NCBI GenBank assembly: GCA_947493335.1
Contig: CANLQO010000001.1
Location: 992,001 to 1,056,000, forward strand
Length of the DNA stretch: 64,000 bases
From: an uncultured Paracoccaceae bacterium
GTDB taxonomy: Bacteria; Pseudomonadota; Alphaproteobacteria; Rhodobacterales; Rhodobacteraceae
Direction of reading: 5' to 3'
Positions 40,354 through 49,769 of the stretch are shown in pieces. Position numbers and translations under genes: made by a program. Numbering within the stretch: position 1 is the stretch's first letter; each line of letters starts with the position of its first letter. Under the pieces are notes generated by a model that ran no database searches, had not been told where the DNA came from, and was given only the letters and a program-made list of their open reading frames with translations.

Positions 40354-42861
40354 TTGTTGCGTTTTGTCATGTCCTTCTTTGGCAGCATCTTTTCGATGCT
40401 GACGCTTGGCCTTGTGATGGCCGGGATCACGCTGGGCGGGATCTTCTACATGTATGGCCGTGACCTGCCATCTTATGAGGTGCTGGCGACCTATACGCCC
40501 AAGACGATCAGCCGGATTTATTCCGGCGAGGGCAATATCATTGATGAATTCGCGGTTGAGCGGCGGCTGTTTACACCAGCCGAGGAAATTCCTGATCTGG
40601 TGAAGCAGGCGTTCATCAGCGCCGAGGATAAGAACTTTTACACCCACGCCGGTTACGACCCACGCGGTATGGCGGCAGCACTTGTGGATGCGGTCAAAAG
40701 CCGGGGCGAGGATTTGCGCGGCGCCTCCACCATCACGCAGCAGGTAATGAAGAACTTCCTGCTGGATGGGTCACGCAGTGCCGAGCGCAAGATCAAGGAA
40801 ATCATTCTGGCCACCCGGATTGAGGGCGCGATGCCCAAGGAAAAGATCCTTGAGCTTTATCTGAACGAGATTTTTCTGGGCAAGAACAGCTTTGGCGTGA
40901 CAGCCGCCGCGCTGACTTATTTCAACAAGAGCCTGTCAGAGTTGACCGTGGAAGAAGCGGCGTATCTGGCCGTGCTTCCCAAAGCGCCATCGCGCTATGA
41001 CCCGGTACGCCAACAGGAACGGTCGATCGCGCGGCGGAACTTCATCCTCGAAGAGATGTACGAGAACGGCTACATCACGATGGCCGCCTATGAAACGGCC
41101 GCTGCCGAGCCGCTGCGGACTGTGCAGAACGGGGACTACGAAAGCTTCAAATCCGACCTGCCGCCGCGTGATTACTTCACCGATGAAATCCGCCGTCAGC
41201 TCAGCCAGAATTTTGGCGAAGAGGAGTTTTTCTCTGGCGGATTGTCGATCCGCGCGACGATTGACCCAGAGATGCAAGTGCAGGCCGCGCACGCGCTGCA
41301 GCGCGCGCTGGAGCAATACGACCGGGGGCTGGGCCGTTGGCGCGGGACCGGAGAGACGATCCCGGTTGAGGCACTGGCGAGCGCACCAAAGTGGCGCGAG
41401 GCACTTGCGAACGTCAACGTCGCCCGCGACATCACGCTCAACAGTCGCTGGTATCCTGCCGTTGTGCTCGAAGTGGCTGATCAGGCATTGACGCTGGGTG
41501 CGGATGGCGTGAACGGCACGGTCGAGGTGCCGCGCGAGGACATCCAGTGGATGCAGGGCGACTTTTTCGACAATTTTGAACCCGGCGACGTGGTGCATGT
41601 GCGCCAGATGACCAATGACAGTGACGGTTCACTGATCCGGTGGAGCCTCCGGCAGGTGCCCGAAGTGCAGGGCGGTTTCATGGCGATGGACGTCAATACG
41701 GGCCGCGTTTTGGCGATGCAGGGCGGGTTCAGCTATCAGCACTCGGTCTTTAACCGCGCCACGCAGGCACAGCGGCAGCCGGGGTCGTCGTTCAAGCCAT
41801 TTGTTTATGCCGCCGCGCTGGATTCAGGCTATTCGCCTGCAACGATCGTTGTGGATGCGCCGATTGAGATTAACACGCCGCAGGGTGTCTGGCGGCCCAA
41901 GAACTACTCCAACCAGTTCTACGGACCAACGCCGCTGCGCACGGGCATCGAGAAATCGCGGAACCTGATGACCATCCGTCTGGCACAAGAAGTCGGCATG
42001 GATACGGTTGCGCGCTATGCCGAGAAGTTCGGTGTTTATGACAACATGAACCAAGTGCTTGCGGCCTCGCTGGGGTCCGAAGAGACGACGCTGTTCAAGA
42101 TGGTGGCCGCCTATGCGATGTTCGCCAACGGCGGTGAGCGGGTTGAACCGACATTGGTAGACCGGGTGCAGGACCGTTACGGACACACGGTGTTCCGCCA
42201 TGACCAGCGTATCTGCGTGGATTGCAACGACCAGACCCTGCCCGCAGGCCAGCGCCCGCAGATCACGTCCGACCGTGAGCGGGTGATGAATGAGATCACC
42301 GCCTATCAGCTGACCAGCATGATGGAAGGCGTGGTGGATCGCGGGACGGCCAGCGGCACGGTGAACCTGCCGGTGGCGATCGCGGGCAAGACCGGGACGA
42401 CAAATGATGAAAAGGACGCGTGGTTCGTCGGCTTTTCATCGACCATCGTGGCGGGCTGCTACATTGGCTATGACACGCCGCGCCCGATGGGCAAGGGTGC
42501 GGGCGGCGGCGGCATCTGCGGGCCGGTCTTCACCAACTTCATGAGCAAGGCAATTCAGAAATACGGTGGTGGAGAATTCTTTGTGCCCGCCGATTGTCAG
42601 TTCATCAAAATTGACCGGTTCACCGGCGCGCGCCTGCCCGATAGCGCAGGCGGCGAGAACGTGATCGCGGAATGTTTCCGCCCGGGCGAAGAGCCTGTCT
42701 TTGGCATCACTTTCGACGGTGGCTTTGCCATGGCGGCCGATCTGCCACTGTTTGACGAAGTGCCGCGTGCGGCGCGTCAGGTTACCACCTCAACCGGTGG
42801 CACGGCGCAGGTTGGCCCAAGGGCGACCTTTGGGTCGCTGTCGTCAGGCGGGCTGTACTAA
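40354..42861 (+). CDS. Penicillin-binding protein 1A (transglycosylase/transpeptidase)
   Basis: An 835-residue class A PBP building peptidoglycan at the outer face of the inner membrane. An N-terminal transmembrane helix (SMLTLGLVMAGITLGGIF) precedes the GT51 domain with FISAEDKNFYTHAGYD and RGASTITQQVMKNF, an OB-like insert (about 320-440), and the transpeptidase with SxxK (GSSFKPF), SxN (EKSRNLM) and KTG (AGKTGTTND). The start is set at TTG 40354, eight bases after GAGGCG, because relatives begin MLRFxxSFFGSIFS; ATG 40369 is the alternative, five codons shorter. The frame upstream of 40354 has no conserved residues. Confidence 0.93.
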   Translation: MLRFVMSFFGSIFSMLTLGLVMAGITLGGIFYMYGRDLPSYEVLATYTPKTISRIYSGEGNIIDEFAVERRLFTPAEEIPDLVKQAFISAEDKNFYTHAGYDPRGMAAALVDAVKSRGEDLRGASTITQQVMKNFLLDGSRSAERKIKEIILATRIEGAMPKEKILELYLNEIFLGKNSFGVTAAALTYFNKSLSELTVEEAAYLAVLPKAPSRYDPVRQQERSIARRNFILEEMYENGYITMAAYETAAAEPLRTVQNGDYESFKSDLPPRDYFTDEIRRQLSQNFGEEEFFSGGLSIRATIDPEMQVQAAHALQRALEQYDRGLGRWRGTGETIPVEALASAPKWREALANVNVARDITLNSRWYPAVVLEVADQALTLGADGVNGTVEVPREDIQWMQGDFFDNFEPGDVVHVRQMTNDSDGSLIRWSLRQVPEVQGGFMAMDVNTGRVLAMQGGFSYQHSVFNRATQAQRQPGSSFKPFVYAAALDSGYSPATIVVDAPIEINTPQGVWRPKNYSNQFYGPTPLRTGIEKSRNLMTIRLAQEVGMDTVARYAEKFGVYDNMNQVLAASLGSEETTLFKMVAAYAMFANGGERVEPTLVDRVQDRYGHTVFRHDQRICVDCNDQTLPAGQRPQITSDRERVMNEITAYQLTSMMEGVVDRGTASGTVNLPVAIAGKTGTTNDEKDAWFVGFSSTIVAGCYIGYDTPRPMGKGAGGGGICGPVFTNFMSKAIQKYGGGEFFVPADCQFIKIDRFTGARLPDSAGGENVIAECFRPGEEPVFGITFDGGFAMAADLPLFDEVPRAARQVTTSTGGTAQVGPRATFGSLSSGGLY

Positions 42862-42884
42862 GTGCTGCGGCAAGGCCGTTCGAG

Positions 42885-43397
42885 CTAAGCCGAAGTCCAT
42901 AACAGCATCGACTTGGTGTCAATCTTGCGGATCCATTCATGGGGCGCCGCGAGAAGGGTGTCGCGCAGGCCCTGCATGTTGGACGGCTCATCTGCGATGA
43001 GAACCGCCCCCTGTGGGGCGAGATCTCCAAGCAGATGGTCCAGCGCGGCTTGGCGTTCACTGTCGTCGAGGATCATATGCAAGACCCGGTCGATCAGGAT
43101 CAGATCGAAATGCTGCGAGGTTTTCCAGCCCATGATGTCCGAGACAACGCCAGTCACATCAAGGCCTTCGGCCTGCGCATCGGCCTGCATCTGCGAAATG
43201 CCACTGGGCGCGGGATCAAAGCCTGTGACGGCATGCCCTTTGCGCGCCAGAGGCAGGGCATCACGGCCCTGACCGCAACCGACATCAAGGATGCGGCAAG
43301 GGGTGTTATCATAAAGGGCCAACGCCTCGACGATGGCCGGGGTCGGCGCGCCAAGCGCATTGGGTTCCTGCGCATATAGTGAGTCGTAATCTGTCAT
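42885..43397 (-). CDS. SAM-dependent methyltransferase
   Basis: A 170-residue class I methyltransferase. SAM motif I is ILDVGCGQGRDALPLA, with FDPAP ending the second strand, and FDLILIDRVLHMI as motif IV. It is shorter than most and lacks a separate substrate domain, so the target may be a small molecule. The ATG at 43395-43397 begins MTDYDSLYAQEPNALG; the longer frame adds 56 residues that read through the prfB promoter. It sits on the opposite strand between the PBP1A gene and prfB. Confidence 0.85.
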   Translation of the reverse strand: MTDYDSLYAQEPNALGAPTPAIVEALALYDNTPCRILDVGCGQGRDALPLARKGHAVTGFDPAPSGISQMQADAQAEGLDVTGVVSDIMGWKTSQHFDLILIDRVLHMILDDSERQAALDHLLGDLAPQGAVLIADEPSNMQGLRDTLLAAPHEWIRKIDTKSMLLWTSA

Positions 43398-43497
43398 GGG
43401 ATGATGACGCTGGTAGATTTCTGTGATCTTGGCAAGTCCATCTTGCCGCCCCGGATCGCCAAGGGTATCACGTGCCTCTAACCGCAGGACAAATACA

Positions 43498-44625
43498 ATG
43501 CGTGCCGAGACCGAGAACACCATCGAAGCGATCCGTAAATCGCTGCACCTTTTGGCGCAGCGCATGGATCATGATACCGCCGCGCACAGGCTGGAAGAAT
43601 TCAACGCGCGCGTCGAGGACCCCAACCTCTGGGATGATCCGACAGCGGCGCAAAAGCTGATGCGCGAACGGCAAATGCTGGTCGACGCGATGGAAAGCTA
43701 TGACGGGATCAAGACCGATTTGCAGGACAACATCGACCTGATCGAATTGGGTGAAATGGAAGAAGACACCGAAGTGGTGTCCGAGGCCGAAGCCGCCCTT
43801 GAGACGCTCAAGGCGAAGGCCGCCAAGAAAGAGCTTGAGGCGCTGCTAAACGGAGAGGCTGACGGCAACGACACCTTTCTTGAGATCAATTCAGGTGCCG
43901 GCGGCACCGAGTCCTGCGATTGGGCCAGCATGCTGGCGCGGATGTACGTCCGCTGGGCCGAGAAGAAGGGCTACAAGGTTGAGTTGCAGTCCGAAAGCCC
44001 CGGCGAAGAAGCCGGGATCAAGTCGGCGTCTTACAAGATCAGCGGTCAGAATGCTTATGGCTGGCTGAAGTCCGAAAGCGGTGTGCACAGGCTTGTGCGG
44101 ATTTCACCGTTCGATTCCGCGGCCAAGCGGCACACGTCCTTCACCTCTGTGAAGGTTTATCCGGTGGTCGATGACAACATCGAGATTGAGGTTAATCCGG
44201 CTGACATTCGCATTGATACCTATCGGTCAAGCGGGGCAGGCGGGCAGCACGTGAACACCACGGATTCCGCAGTGCGGATCACCCACCACCCGACGGGGAT
44301 CGTGGTGACGTCATCGGAAAAGTCGCAACACCAGAACCGCGATATCGCGATGAAGGCACTCAAGTCGCGTCTTTATCAGATGGAATTGGATAAGCGGTCT
44401 GCCTTGGTGAATGAGGCGCATGAGAACGCAGGCGATGCGGGTTGGGGCAACCAGATCCGGTCTTATGTGTTGCAACCCTATCAGATGGTGAAGGACCTGC
44501 GCACGCGGTATGAGACGTCTGATACGTCAGGCGTGCTGGATGGTGATCTGGACGGGCTGATGGCTGCAACACTTGCGATGGACGTCAGCGGCAAAAGCCG
44601 GGCAGAGGCCACCGCTGAAGATTGA
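43498..44625 (+). CDS. prfB: Peptide chain release factor 2
   Basis: A 375-residue release factor terminating at UAA and UGA. The stop-codon recognition loop contains RISPFDS (the SPF tripeptide typical of RF2), and the peptidyl-transferase domain has SGAGGQHVN, the GGQ catalytic motif. The ATG at 43498 follows GCAGGAC and matches the family N-terminus, which opens a three-helix domain. There is no in-frame UGA or +1 frameshift site, so the autoregulatory frameshift seen in many prfB genes is absent. Confidence 0.97.
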   Translation: MRAETENTIEAIRKSLHLLAQRMDHDTAAHRLEEFNARVEDPNLWDDPTAAQKLMRERQMLVDAMESYDGIKTDLQDNIDLIELGEMEEDTEVVSEAEAALETLKAKAAKKELEALLNGEADGNDTFLEINSGAGGTESCDWASMLARMYVRWAEKKGYKVELQSESPGEEAGIKSASYKISGQNAYGWLKSESGVHRLVRISPFDSAAKRHTSFTSVKVYPVVDDNIEIEVNPADIRIDTYRSSGAGGQHVNTTDSAVRITHHPTGIVVTSSEKSQHQNRDIAMKALKSRLYQMELDKRSALVNEAHENAGDAGWGNQIRSYVLQPYQMVKDLRTRYETSDTSGVLDGDLDGLMAATLAMDVSGKSRAEATAED

Positions 44626-44668
44626 TGCAGATCAAAGTGCCGCGGCCTGCGGTGCTTAATCTGAGCCC

Positions 44669-45448
44669 ATGAAAACCACCGAAGACAACGGACCCGCGCC
44701 GCTGCCGCAGATTGGACGGTTGACGCTGCAAGAGGTCTGGACCTGCCTGCAGATGGGGCTTGCCGACTTCAAGCGGGCGCCCGCCTTTGGGCTGTTCTTC
44801 AGCGCGGTCTATGTGGTCGGAGGTTTTGCGCTTTTGGCGATTGGTGCGGGTCATGTCACGTGGACATTGGCAACGGCACTTGGGTTTCCGCTGGCCGCAC
44901 CCTTTGCGGCGGTGGGGCTTTACGAAGTGTCGCGTCGGCTGGAGGCTGATCTACCGCTCAAATGGTCCGACGTCCTTGGCGTGATCTGGGCAGAGCGGGG
45001 GCGGCAGATTCCATGGATGGGCGCGATCATCGTCATCTATTTTCTGTTTTGGACATTTTTGGCCCATATGATTTTCGCCCTGTTCATGGGCGTTTCGGCA
45101 ATCACCAATGTCTCAACCGATTTGTCGATCCTGTGGACCGCACCGGGGCTCCGCATGGTGGCAGCAGAAGTCATCGTTGGGGCGGTTCTGGCATTTCTGC
45201 TGTTTTCGTTGACGGTTGTCAGCTTGCCATTGTTGCTGGAAAAAGAGGTGGATTTTGTCAGCGCGATGATCTTGTCGGTTCAGACAGTTCGGCAGAACCT
45301 GGGCGTGATGTTGGTCTGGGCGGCGGTCATTGCCGGGCTGACGTTCATTGCGCTCTTGCCGTGGTTTCTGGGGCTGGTGATCGCCTTGCCAATCCTGGGC
45401 CATGCCACGTGGCACGTCTACCGCCGTGTGCTTTACGACCCGCGCTGA
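44669..45448 (+). CDS. DUF2189 integral membrane protein
   Basis: A 259-residue inner-membrane protein of the DUF2189 family with about six hydrophobic segments (GLFFSAVYVVGGFALLAIGAG and AWAAVIAGL-type helices among them). Family members are of unknown function. The short N-terminus is cytoplasmic by charge. Its 3' end overlaps the 3' end of the convergent DHA2 transporter gene by 16 bp. No catalytic motif is seen. Confidence 0.85.
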   Translation: MKTTEDNGPAPLPQIGRLTLQEVWTCLQMGLADFKRAPAFGLFFSAVYVVGGFALLAIGAGHVTWTLATALGFPLAAPFAAVGLYEVSRRLEADLPLKWSDVLGVIWAERGRQIPWMGAIIVIYFLFWTFLAHMIFALFMGVSAITNVSTDLSILWTAPGLRMVAAEVIVGAVLAFLLFSLTVVSLPLLLEKEVDFVSAMILSVQTVRQNLGVMLVWAAVIAGLTFIALLPWFLGLVIALPILGHATWHVYRRVLYDPR

Positions 45449-46923
45449 GGTGGAATGCCGATTGCCGCAAAAATTGCTGAGAGGGCTGCGAGCGCCGCAG
45501 AGACCCAGGCGATGGTTGAAAACGCAACGCCCATAGCGATCACGTGATCTGGATCAGAAAGCGTTTCTCCGTAGCTGAAAGATCCGCCCGCCCGCGCATA
45601 GGCAAAGCCGACGAGAGAGCCCATGGCCGCGACGGCCACAAGGCCTGCGATCCGACTGATGGCGTTGTTGACGCCAGATGCCGTACCGGATTGCTGGTCG
45701 GCCACGGCCCCCATGACAGCCGTAGAGAGGGGGGCCACGACCATAGCCATGCCAAAACCAGTGACGGTCATGGCCGGGACCACAGTGAACCAGTAGTTCT
45801 GCCAAGGGATCACAAGCGCAAGCGATGCATACCCCAGTGCGACGACCGCGGCGCCCGTTGCAATTACCGGGCCGGGGCCAATGCGATCCGAGAGGCGGCC
45901 AAACTTCGTCGAGAAAAGAGAAATGAAAATCGAAAGCGGTGCGAAGGCGACAGCGGCCTCAATCTCGGTGATGCGCCAGCCAGCAACCGTCAGCATAGGA
46001 AGAAAGAACAGGATTGCGGATAGCCCAAAGTAAAGCGCGAAGGTTGCAGCGTTGGCGGCTGCGAAAGTGCGATCACGGAACAGGACAAGTGGCATCATCG
46101 GGTGGTGGCTCCGGTGTTCTTGCCAAAGAAAGGCCATCAGGACCGCGACCCCGAAGGTGCCAATAATCCACGTGAGCGGTGTGGTGCCGGACCCTTCCAG
46201 ATGGGTCAGCGTCCAGGCCAGCGCGCCAAGGCCGATAATCGCCAATGCCGCACCCGGAATATCGACGGGCTGACCGGGTCGCCGCGTATCCGAAGCGACG
46301 CCAAGCCGGGTCATTGCAAAGGCGATGACACCCAGCGGCAGGTTAATGGCGAAGATCCAGCGCCACATCTCTGGTCCGCCAAAGGACAGGGCCAGCCCAC
46401 CTATGATCGGGCCTGATGCCGTAGTAACGGCAGAGGCGGCGGCCCAGAGGCCTATGGCGCGACCCCGCACTTCGCGCGGATAGGCGCGACTGATCATGGC
46501 AAGGCTGCCGGGGATCATCATTGCCGCACCGGCCCCTTGGGCAAGACGTGCAAGGATCAGGATATCGGGGTTGGGTGCCATGGCGCAGATCAGCGAGGTC
46601 ACGACAAACAGGCCAATGCCCAAGGAAAACACCCGCGCCAGACCGAAGCGATCGCCAAAGGCACCGCCCACCAAGATAAGCGCCGCAAGCGTCACCATGT
46701 AGGCGTTGTTGATCCATGTGGCCTGATCCAGCGTCGCCCCAAGGGATTGCCGGATTGCGGGCATGGCGATGCTGACCACGGTGCCATCGATGAAGCCCAT
46801 GGATGAGGCGAGGACAGCCGCCGTCAGGATCAGGCGCCGATGGTGTTCGTGACAGAAGCTGGCATCAAAAACGGGCCGCGCCTTTGCAGGTGCGGCCCGT
46901 TCGGGTGATTGGTTTGATGCCAA
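45433..46923 (-). CDS. DHA2-type MFS multidrug transporter
   Basis: A 496-residue transporter with about 14 transmembrane segments, of the EmrB/QacA proton-antiport group. Motifs are SSMGFIDGTVVSIAMPAI (helix 1), GGAFGDRFGLARVF (loop 2-3) and MVVAPLSTAVMGAV. The start read here is TTG 46921-46923, with AAGGGC just upstream inside the end of the bactofilin gene. No ATG fits the conserved FCHEHHRRLILTAA region. A strong terminator-like hairpin for the bactofilin gene lies within codons 7-18 of this ORF, so its expression would be reduced or would need an internal promoter. It follows the bactofilin gene by 2 nt. Confidence 0.88.
   Translation of the reverse strand: MASNQSPERAAPAKARPVFDASFCHEHHRRLILTAAVLASSMGFIDGTVVSIAMPAIRQSLGATLDQATWINNAYMVTLAALILVGGAFGDRFGLARVFSLGIGLFVVTSLICAMAPNPDILILARLAQGAGAAMMIPGSLAMISRAYPREVRGRAIGLWAAASAVTTASGPIIGGLALSFGGPEMWRWIFAINLPLGVIAFAMTRLGVASDTRRPGQPVDIPGAALAIIGLGALAWTLTHLEGSGTTPLTWIIGTFGVAVLMAFLWQEHRSHHPMMPLVLFRDRTFAAANAATFALYFGLSAILFFLPMLTVAGWRITEIEAAVAFAPLSIFISLFSTKFGRLSDRIGPGPVIATGAAVVALGYASLALVIPWQNYWFTVVPAMTVTGFGMAMVVAPLSTAVMGAVADQQSGTASGVNNAISRIAGLVAVAAMGSLVGFAYARAGGSFSYGETLSDPDHVIAMGVAFSTIAWVSAALAALSAIFAAIGIPPQRGS
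46866..46901 (-). terminator. Terminator-like hairpin inside the start of the DHA2 gene
   Basis: Perfect 10-bp arms AACGGGCCGC (46870-46879) and GCGGCCCGTT (46892-46901) around a 12-base loop. Read leftward, the stem runs into TTTTTGATG. It suits termination of bactofilin transcripts but overlaps the annotated 5' codons of the next gene. Confidence 0.7.
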
Positions 46924-46925
46924 GT

Positions 46926-47417
46926 TTAGCCCTTGGCGGAATCTGCAGGCATCTTTGCCTTGCCAGAGCCACTGGTTGACAGCGGATCATCCTGACGCTG
47001 CACAGAGCCTTCGAAGTGGGCGCCGCTTTCGATGGCAATCGTTTTGTGTATGATGTCGCCCTCGACACGTGCGGTCGACGTCAGGCGCACCTTGAGGCCG
47101 CGCACGCGGCCAACGACACGGCCGTTCACGACCACATCATCTGCCATCACTTCGCCTTTGACGGTGGCACCTTCACCCACAGTCAGCAGATGGGCGCGGA
47201 TGTCGCCATCAACCTGACCTTCGATCTGGATGTCGCCAGTGGTCTTGAGGTTGCCGGTGACATGCAGGTCAGCCGAAAGGGTCGATGCCGGTGGCTTGGC
47301 CTTGGGTGCGGAAGATTTGAAGTCAGACGCAGGTGCTGCTTTGGCAGGCTCTGCCGCAGGCGCAGGCGCGCCATCGGCTTTGGGTCCGGGTTCGTTGATT
47401 TTGGATTTAGAAAACAT
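46926..47417 (-). CDS. Bactofilin
   Basis: A 163-residue polymer-forming cytoskeletal protein. The central bactofilin beta-helix (about 45-135) shows the repeated short strands of the fold: LHVTGNLKTTGDIQIEGQVDGDI and VVVNGRVVGRVRGLKV. Pro/Ala-rich tails flank it. Its start overlaps the stop of the M23 peptidase by 11 nt, the arrangement known for bactofilin-LmdC peptidase pairs, where the filament localises the enzyme for cell shape. It is followed closely by the DHA2 transporter, with a terminator-like hairpin in between. Confidence 0.92.
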   Translation of the reverse strand: MFSKSKINEPGPKADGAPAPAAEPAKAAPASDFKSSAPKAKPPASTLSADLHVTGNLKTTGDIQIEGQVDGDIRAHLLTVGEGATVKGEVMADDVVVNGRVVGRVRGLKVRLTSTARVEGDIIHKTIAIESGAHFEGSVQRQDDPLSTSGSGKAKMPADSAKG

Positions 47418-48741
47418 CTTGTCCAGCTCTTATGTAGGTCATGGGATTGACGGGGGAACCGCCTACGCGCACTTCGTAGTGGAGGTGTGGTCCAGTGGAC
47501 CGTCCGGAGTTGCCCATATCACCAATTCGCTGTCCGCGCGAGACCCTTTGACCAACTGAAACACGCATGGCGTTCAAATGGGCGTAGCGGGTTTCAATGC
47601 CAAATTCATGTTGAATTTTGATCAGGCGGCCATAGCCAGAGGACCAACTTGCGTGTGTCACGACACCGTCAGCGGTTGAATAGATTGGCGTGCCGATGGG
47701 GCCGGCAAAGTCGGTGCCAGCGTGCAAACGACCCCAGCGCTGACCGAAACCGGATGTAAAGCGGAAGTTGGATTTGACGGGGATATCGAATGGCGCTTTT
47801 TCGGCAGCGATCCGGTACATGTTGATGCGGTCCATGGCATCAAGGATATTGTTGGCCCGCGCCGCGTCGGGGTCAGGCGCACCGCCCTTGGTCGAAAACT
47901 GCAAAGGTGTCAGCGGGCCACCGGTTCCGGAATAGCCACGACGCACCGCCGAGATCAGGCTGTCGGGCGAAAGCCCTGCGTTGCGAAACATCTTGTCGAG
48001 GGGTTCAACCGAGATTGTCATCGCCTCTTCCAACTGGCGGAAAATCTCATCATTGCGTTCTTGCAGCAGACGCAGCTCAAGCTCCATTTCGGCGGCGTGA
48101 TCAAGCGCGAAGGCAGCGTCAGAGGCAATCATATCCCGTTCCGCGGTCGTCTCGGCCAGCGCAGATGCCAGAAGGTCAACGGTGCTTTCCGCCTCTTCGC
48201 TGATGGTGGCGGTGGAGGGTCCGCCGTTTCCATCGTCGGTGAGGGCGGCGACCTGTGCGCGGGCTTCTTCACGCTGCTGCATGGTGTTGCGCAAGGTAGC
48301 CTGCACAACTTCAAGCCCGGTTTCCAACTCACGGCGGCGATCTTCGACGGCAAGGAGCTCGGATTGCATCGTGCTGATCTGGGCAAGGGCGGAGGAGAAG
48401 CGTTCCTGCGCGGCAACGGCCTCTTCCGCGCGGGCATCGCGCTGCGCCGACAGAACGTTCAACCGCTGCTCGTATATCATCTGGTCCCGCTGGGCCTGTG
48501 CGCGGAAGTTCCCAGCACCGATGCTGTCCATAAGCAGGATTGCAGTTGAGATAATTGTCCAGCCAACGATCACGACAGCACCGGCCCAGCCGACAAGCTG
48601 GGTTTCGGGCATTAATCGGATGAACCGCGTTTCGGTATCAGAGCGCAGAAACAGCCGCTTTTCAGGAAACCACTTTTCGAGTTTGTGATGAATTGCTTGC
48701 GTCAGTCGTGATTTCACGGCTTCGTCCCTGTCCCGTCCCAT
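47407..48741 (-). CDS. M23 peptidoglycan endopeptidase (LmdC-like)
   Basis: A 444-residue membrane-anchored enzyme. One transmembrane helix near residues 48-68 (AGAVVIVGWTIISTAILLM) is followed by a long periplasmic coiled coil (about 80-250) and a LytM domain (about 320-440) with zinc ligands in RLHAGTDFAG (H-x3-D) and GPHLHYEVRVG (H-x-H). The ATG at 48739-48741 has GGTGGG upstream; the 24-codon longer frame is less likely. It is co-translated with the bactofilin gene, so it is probably recruited to filaments to cut peptide cross-links. A short cytoplasmic tail could be the contact. Confidence 0.92.
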   Translation of the reverse strand: MGRDRDEAVKSRLTQAIHHKLEKWFPEKRLFLRSDTETRFIRLMPETQLVGWAGAVVIVGWTIISTAILLMDSIGAGNFRAQAQRDQMIYEQRLNVLSAQRDARAEEAVAAQERFSSALAQISTMQSELLAVEDRRRELETGLEVVQATLRNTMQQREEARAQVAALTDDGNGGPSTATISEEAESTVDLLASALAETTAERDMIASDAAFALDHAAEMELELRLLQERNDEIFRQLEEAMTISVEPLDKMFRNAGLSPDSLISAVRRGYSGTGGPLTPLQFSTKGGAPDPDAARANNILDAMDRINMYRIAAEKAPFDIPVKSNFRFTSGFGQRWGRLHAGTDFAGPIGTPIYSTADGVVTHASWSSGYGRLIKIQHEFGIETRYAHLNAMRVSVGQRVSRGQRIGDMGNSGRSTGPHLHYEVRVGGSPVNPMTYIRAGQDVF

Positions 48742-48881
48742 TTCCCACCGGCGGGTTCCCACACCCTCTCGCGCCGCTGAAAAGTGTCTATCCAGCCACA
48801 GCGCGTCGCGCAACCAATTATCGGTTTTTGTGTCGTTTTTCTGAGGCTTGGGCGGCTTTCTGCCGAGAAAATCCGGGGACG

Positions 48882-49691
48882 TTATTTTGTCCCGGCCAGC
48901 GGCCAGTAGAAATCCGGGGGGATACCGGCCTCGGCTCGCTTCTCTTCATTGAAGGGTGGCTTGAGGTTGCCATGAAAATACCGGCGCACGAGATCATGAA
49001 AAACCGGGGTCGGGTCAAGGTTGTCCCGACCGCACAGAAAGTGAAACCACTTGGACCCATAGGCAACGTGGTGGACTTCTTCGGCGTAAATCACCTCGAG
49101 CGCTGCGACCGCATCAGGAAGTTTGGCTGAGCGGAAAATCTGGATCATGCCGGGGGTCACATCGAGACCCCGTGCCTCGAGGACCATGGGCACGACCGCG
49201 AGCCGCCCGAGAAGATCCTGCGCTGTGTCAGAGGCCGCGCGCCACATGCCCGCATGCGCCGGAAGAGCGCCATAATGGGATCCCAGTGCCTCAAGGCAAT
49301 CGCACATCAGATTGAAATGTTTGGATTCCTCGTCAGCCGCCTTGACCCAGTCATCAAAGAAACCAACGGGCAAAGGCGTGTCGGAAAACCGTGCGATGAT
49401 GTCCCAATGCAAGTCGACCGCATTGAGTTCGATATGCGCGACCGCGTGCAAAAGGGCGATGCGCCCCGCCTCGGTCCCGGGTTTGCGATGCGGCACATCG
49501 CGGGGGTTCAGCAGCTCCGGCTGGTCAGGACGGGCAGGAAAATCGGGTGGGACGGCGTGCCCGACTTGCGGGGTCTCGCCCTGCGCGCGGGCGGCTTGCC
49601 ATTGCGCAGCATAGTTGCGCGACAGGGCCGTCTTGGCTCGTCCGTCTGCAGTGGTCAACACATTGACCGCCATTTCGGCCAGTGGGATCAT
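48882..49691 (-). CDS. Ferritin-like DUF455 protein
   Basis: A 269-residue protein of the DUF455 ferritin-like family, a four-helix bundle with a likely di-metal site. Candidate ligands are in HIELNAVDLHWD, the AADEESKHFNLM helix (E-x2-H) and VIYAEEVHHVAYG (E-x2-H). A low-homology N-terminal segment covers about 70 residues. The function of the family is not established. Its ATG lies next to a divergent hairpin repeat that separates it from the peroxiredoxin gene on the same strand. Confidence 0.88.
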   Translation of the reverse strand: MIPLAEMAVNVLTTADGRAKTALSRNYAAQWQAARAQGETPQVGHAVPPDFPARPDQPELLNPRDVPHRKPGTEAGRIALLHAVAHIELNAVDLHWDIIARFSDTPLPVGFFDDWVKAADEESKHFNLMCDCLEALGSHYGALPAHAGMWRAASDTAQDLLGRLAVVPMVLEARGLDVTPGMIQIFRSAKLPDAVAALEVIYAEEVHHVAYGSKWFHFLCGRDNLDPTPVFHDLVRRYFHGNLKPPFNEEKRAEAGIPPDFYWPLAGTK

Positions 49692-49702
49692 CGCGCTACC
49701 CT

Positions 49703-49760
49703 GAACTTTCTTTTGAATGAAAATATGCCCGCCGGAGGCGCGATTTTTGCAGAAAATCGC
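49703..49760 (-). repeat. Divergent hairpin repeat element, copy 4
   Basis: Read leftward: hairpin GCGATTTT-CTGCA-AAAATCGC (49760-49740), a small hairpin CGCC-TCC-GGCG (49740-49730), then the tail GGCATATTTTCATTCAAAAG onward, similar to copy 2. It has two hairpins, not three, and fills the gap between the peroxiredoxin and DUF455 genes. Confidence 0.55.
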
Positions 49761-49769
49761 TCACCCCGT

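Noticed and set aside
43423-43620. Programmed frameshift in prfB
   Set aside because: The reading frame is continuous from the preferred ATG and no in-frame TGA is present.
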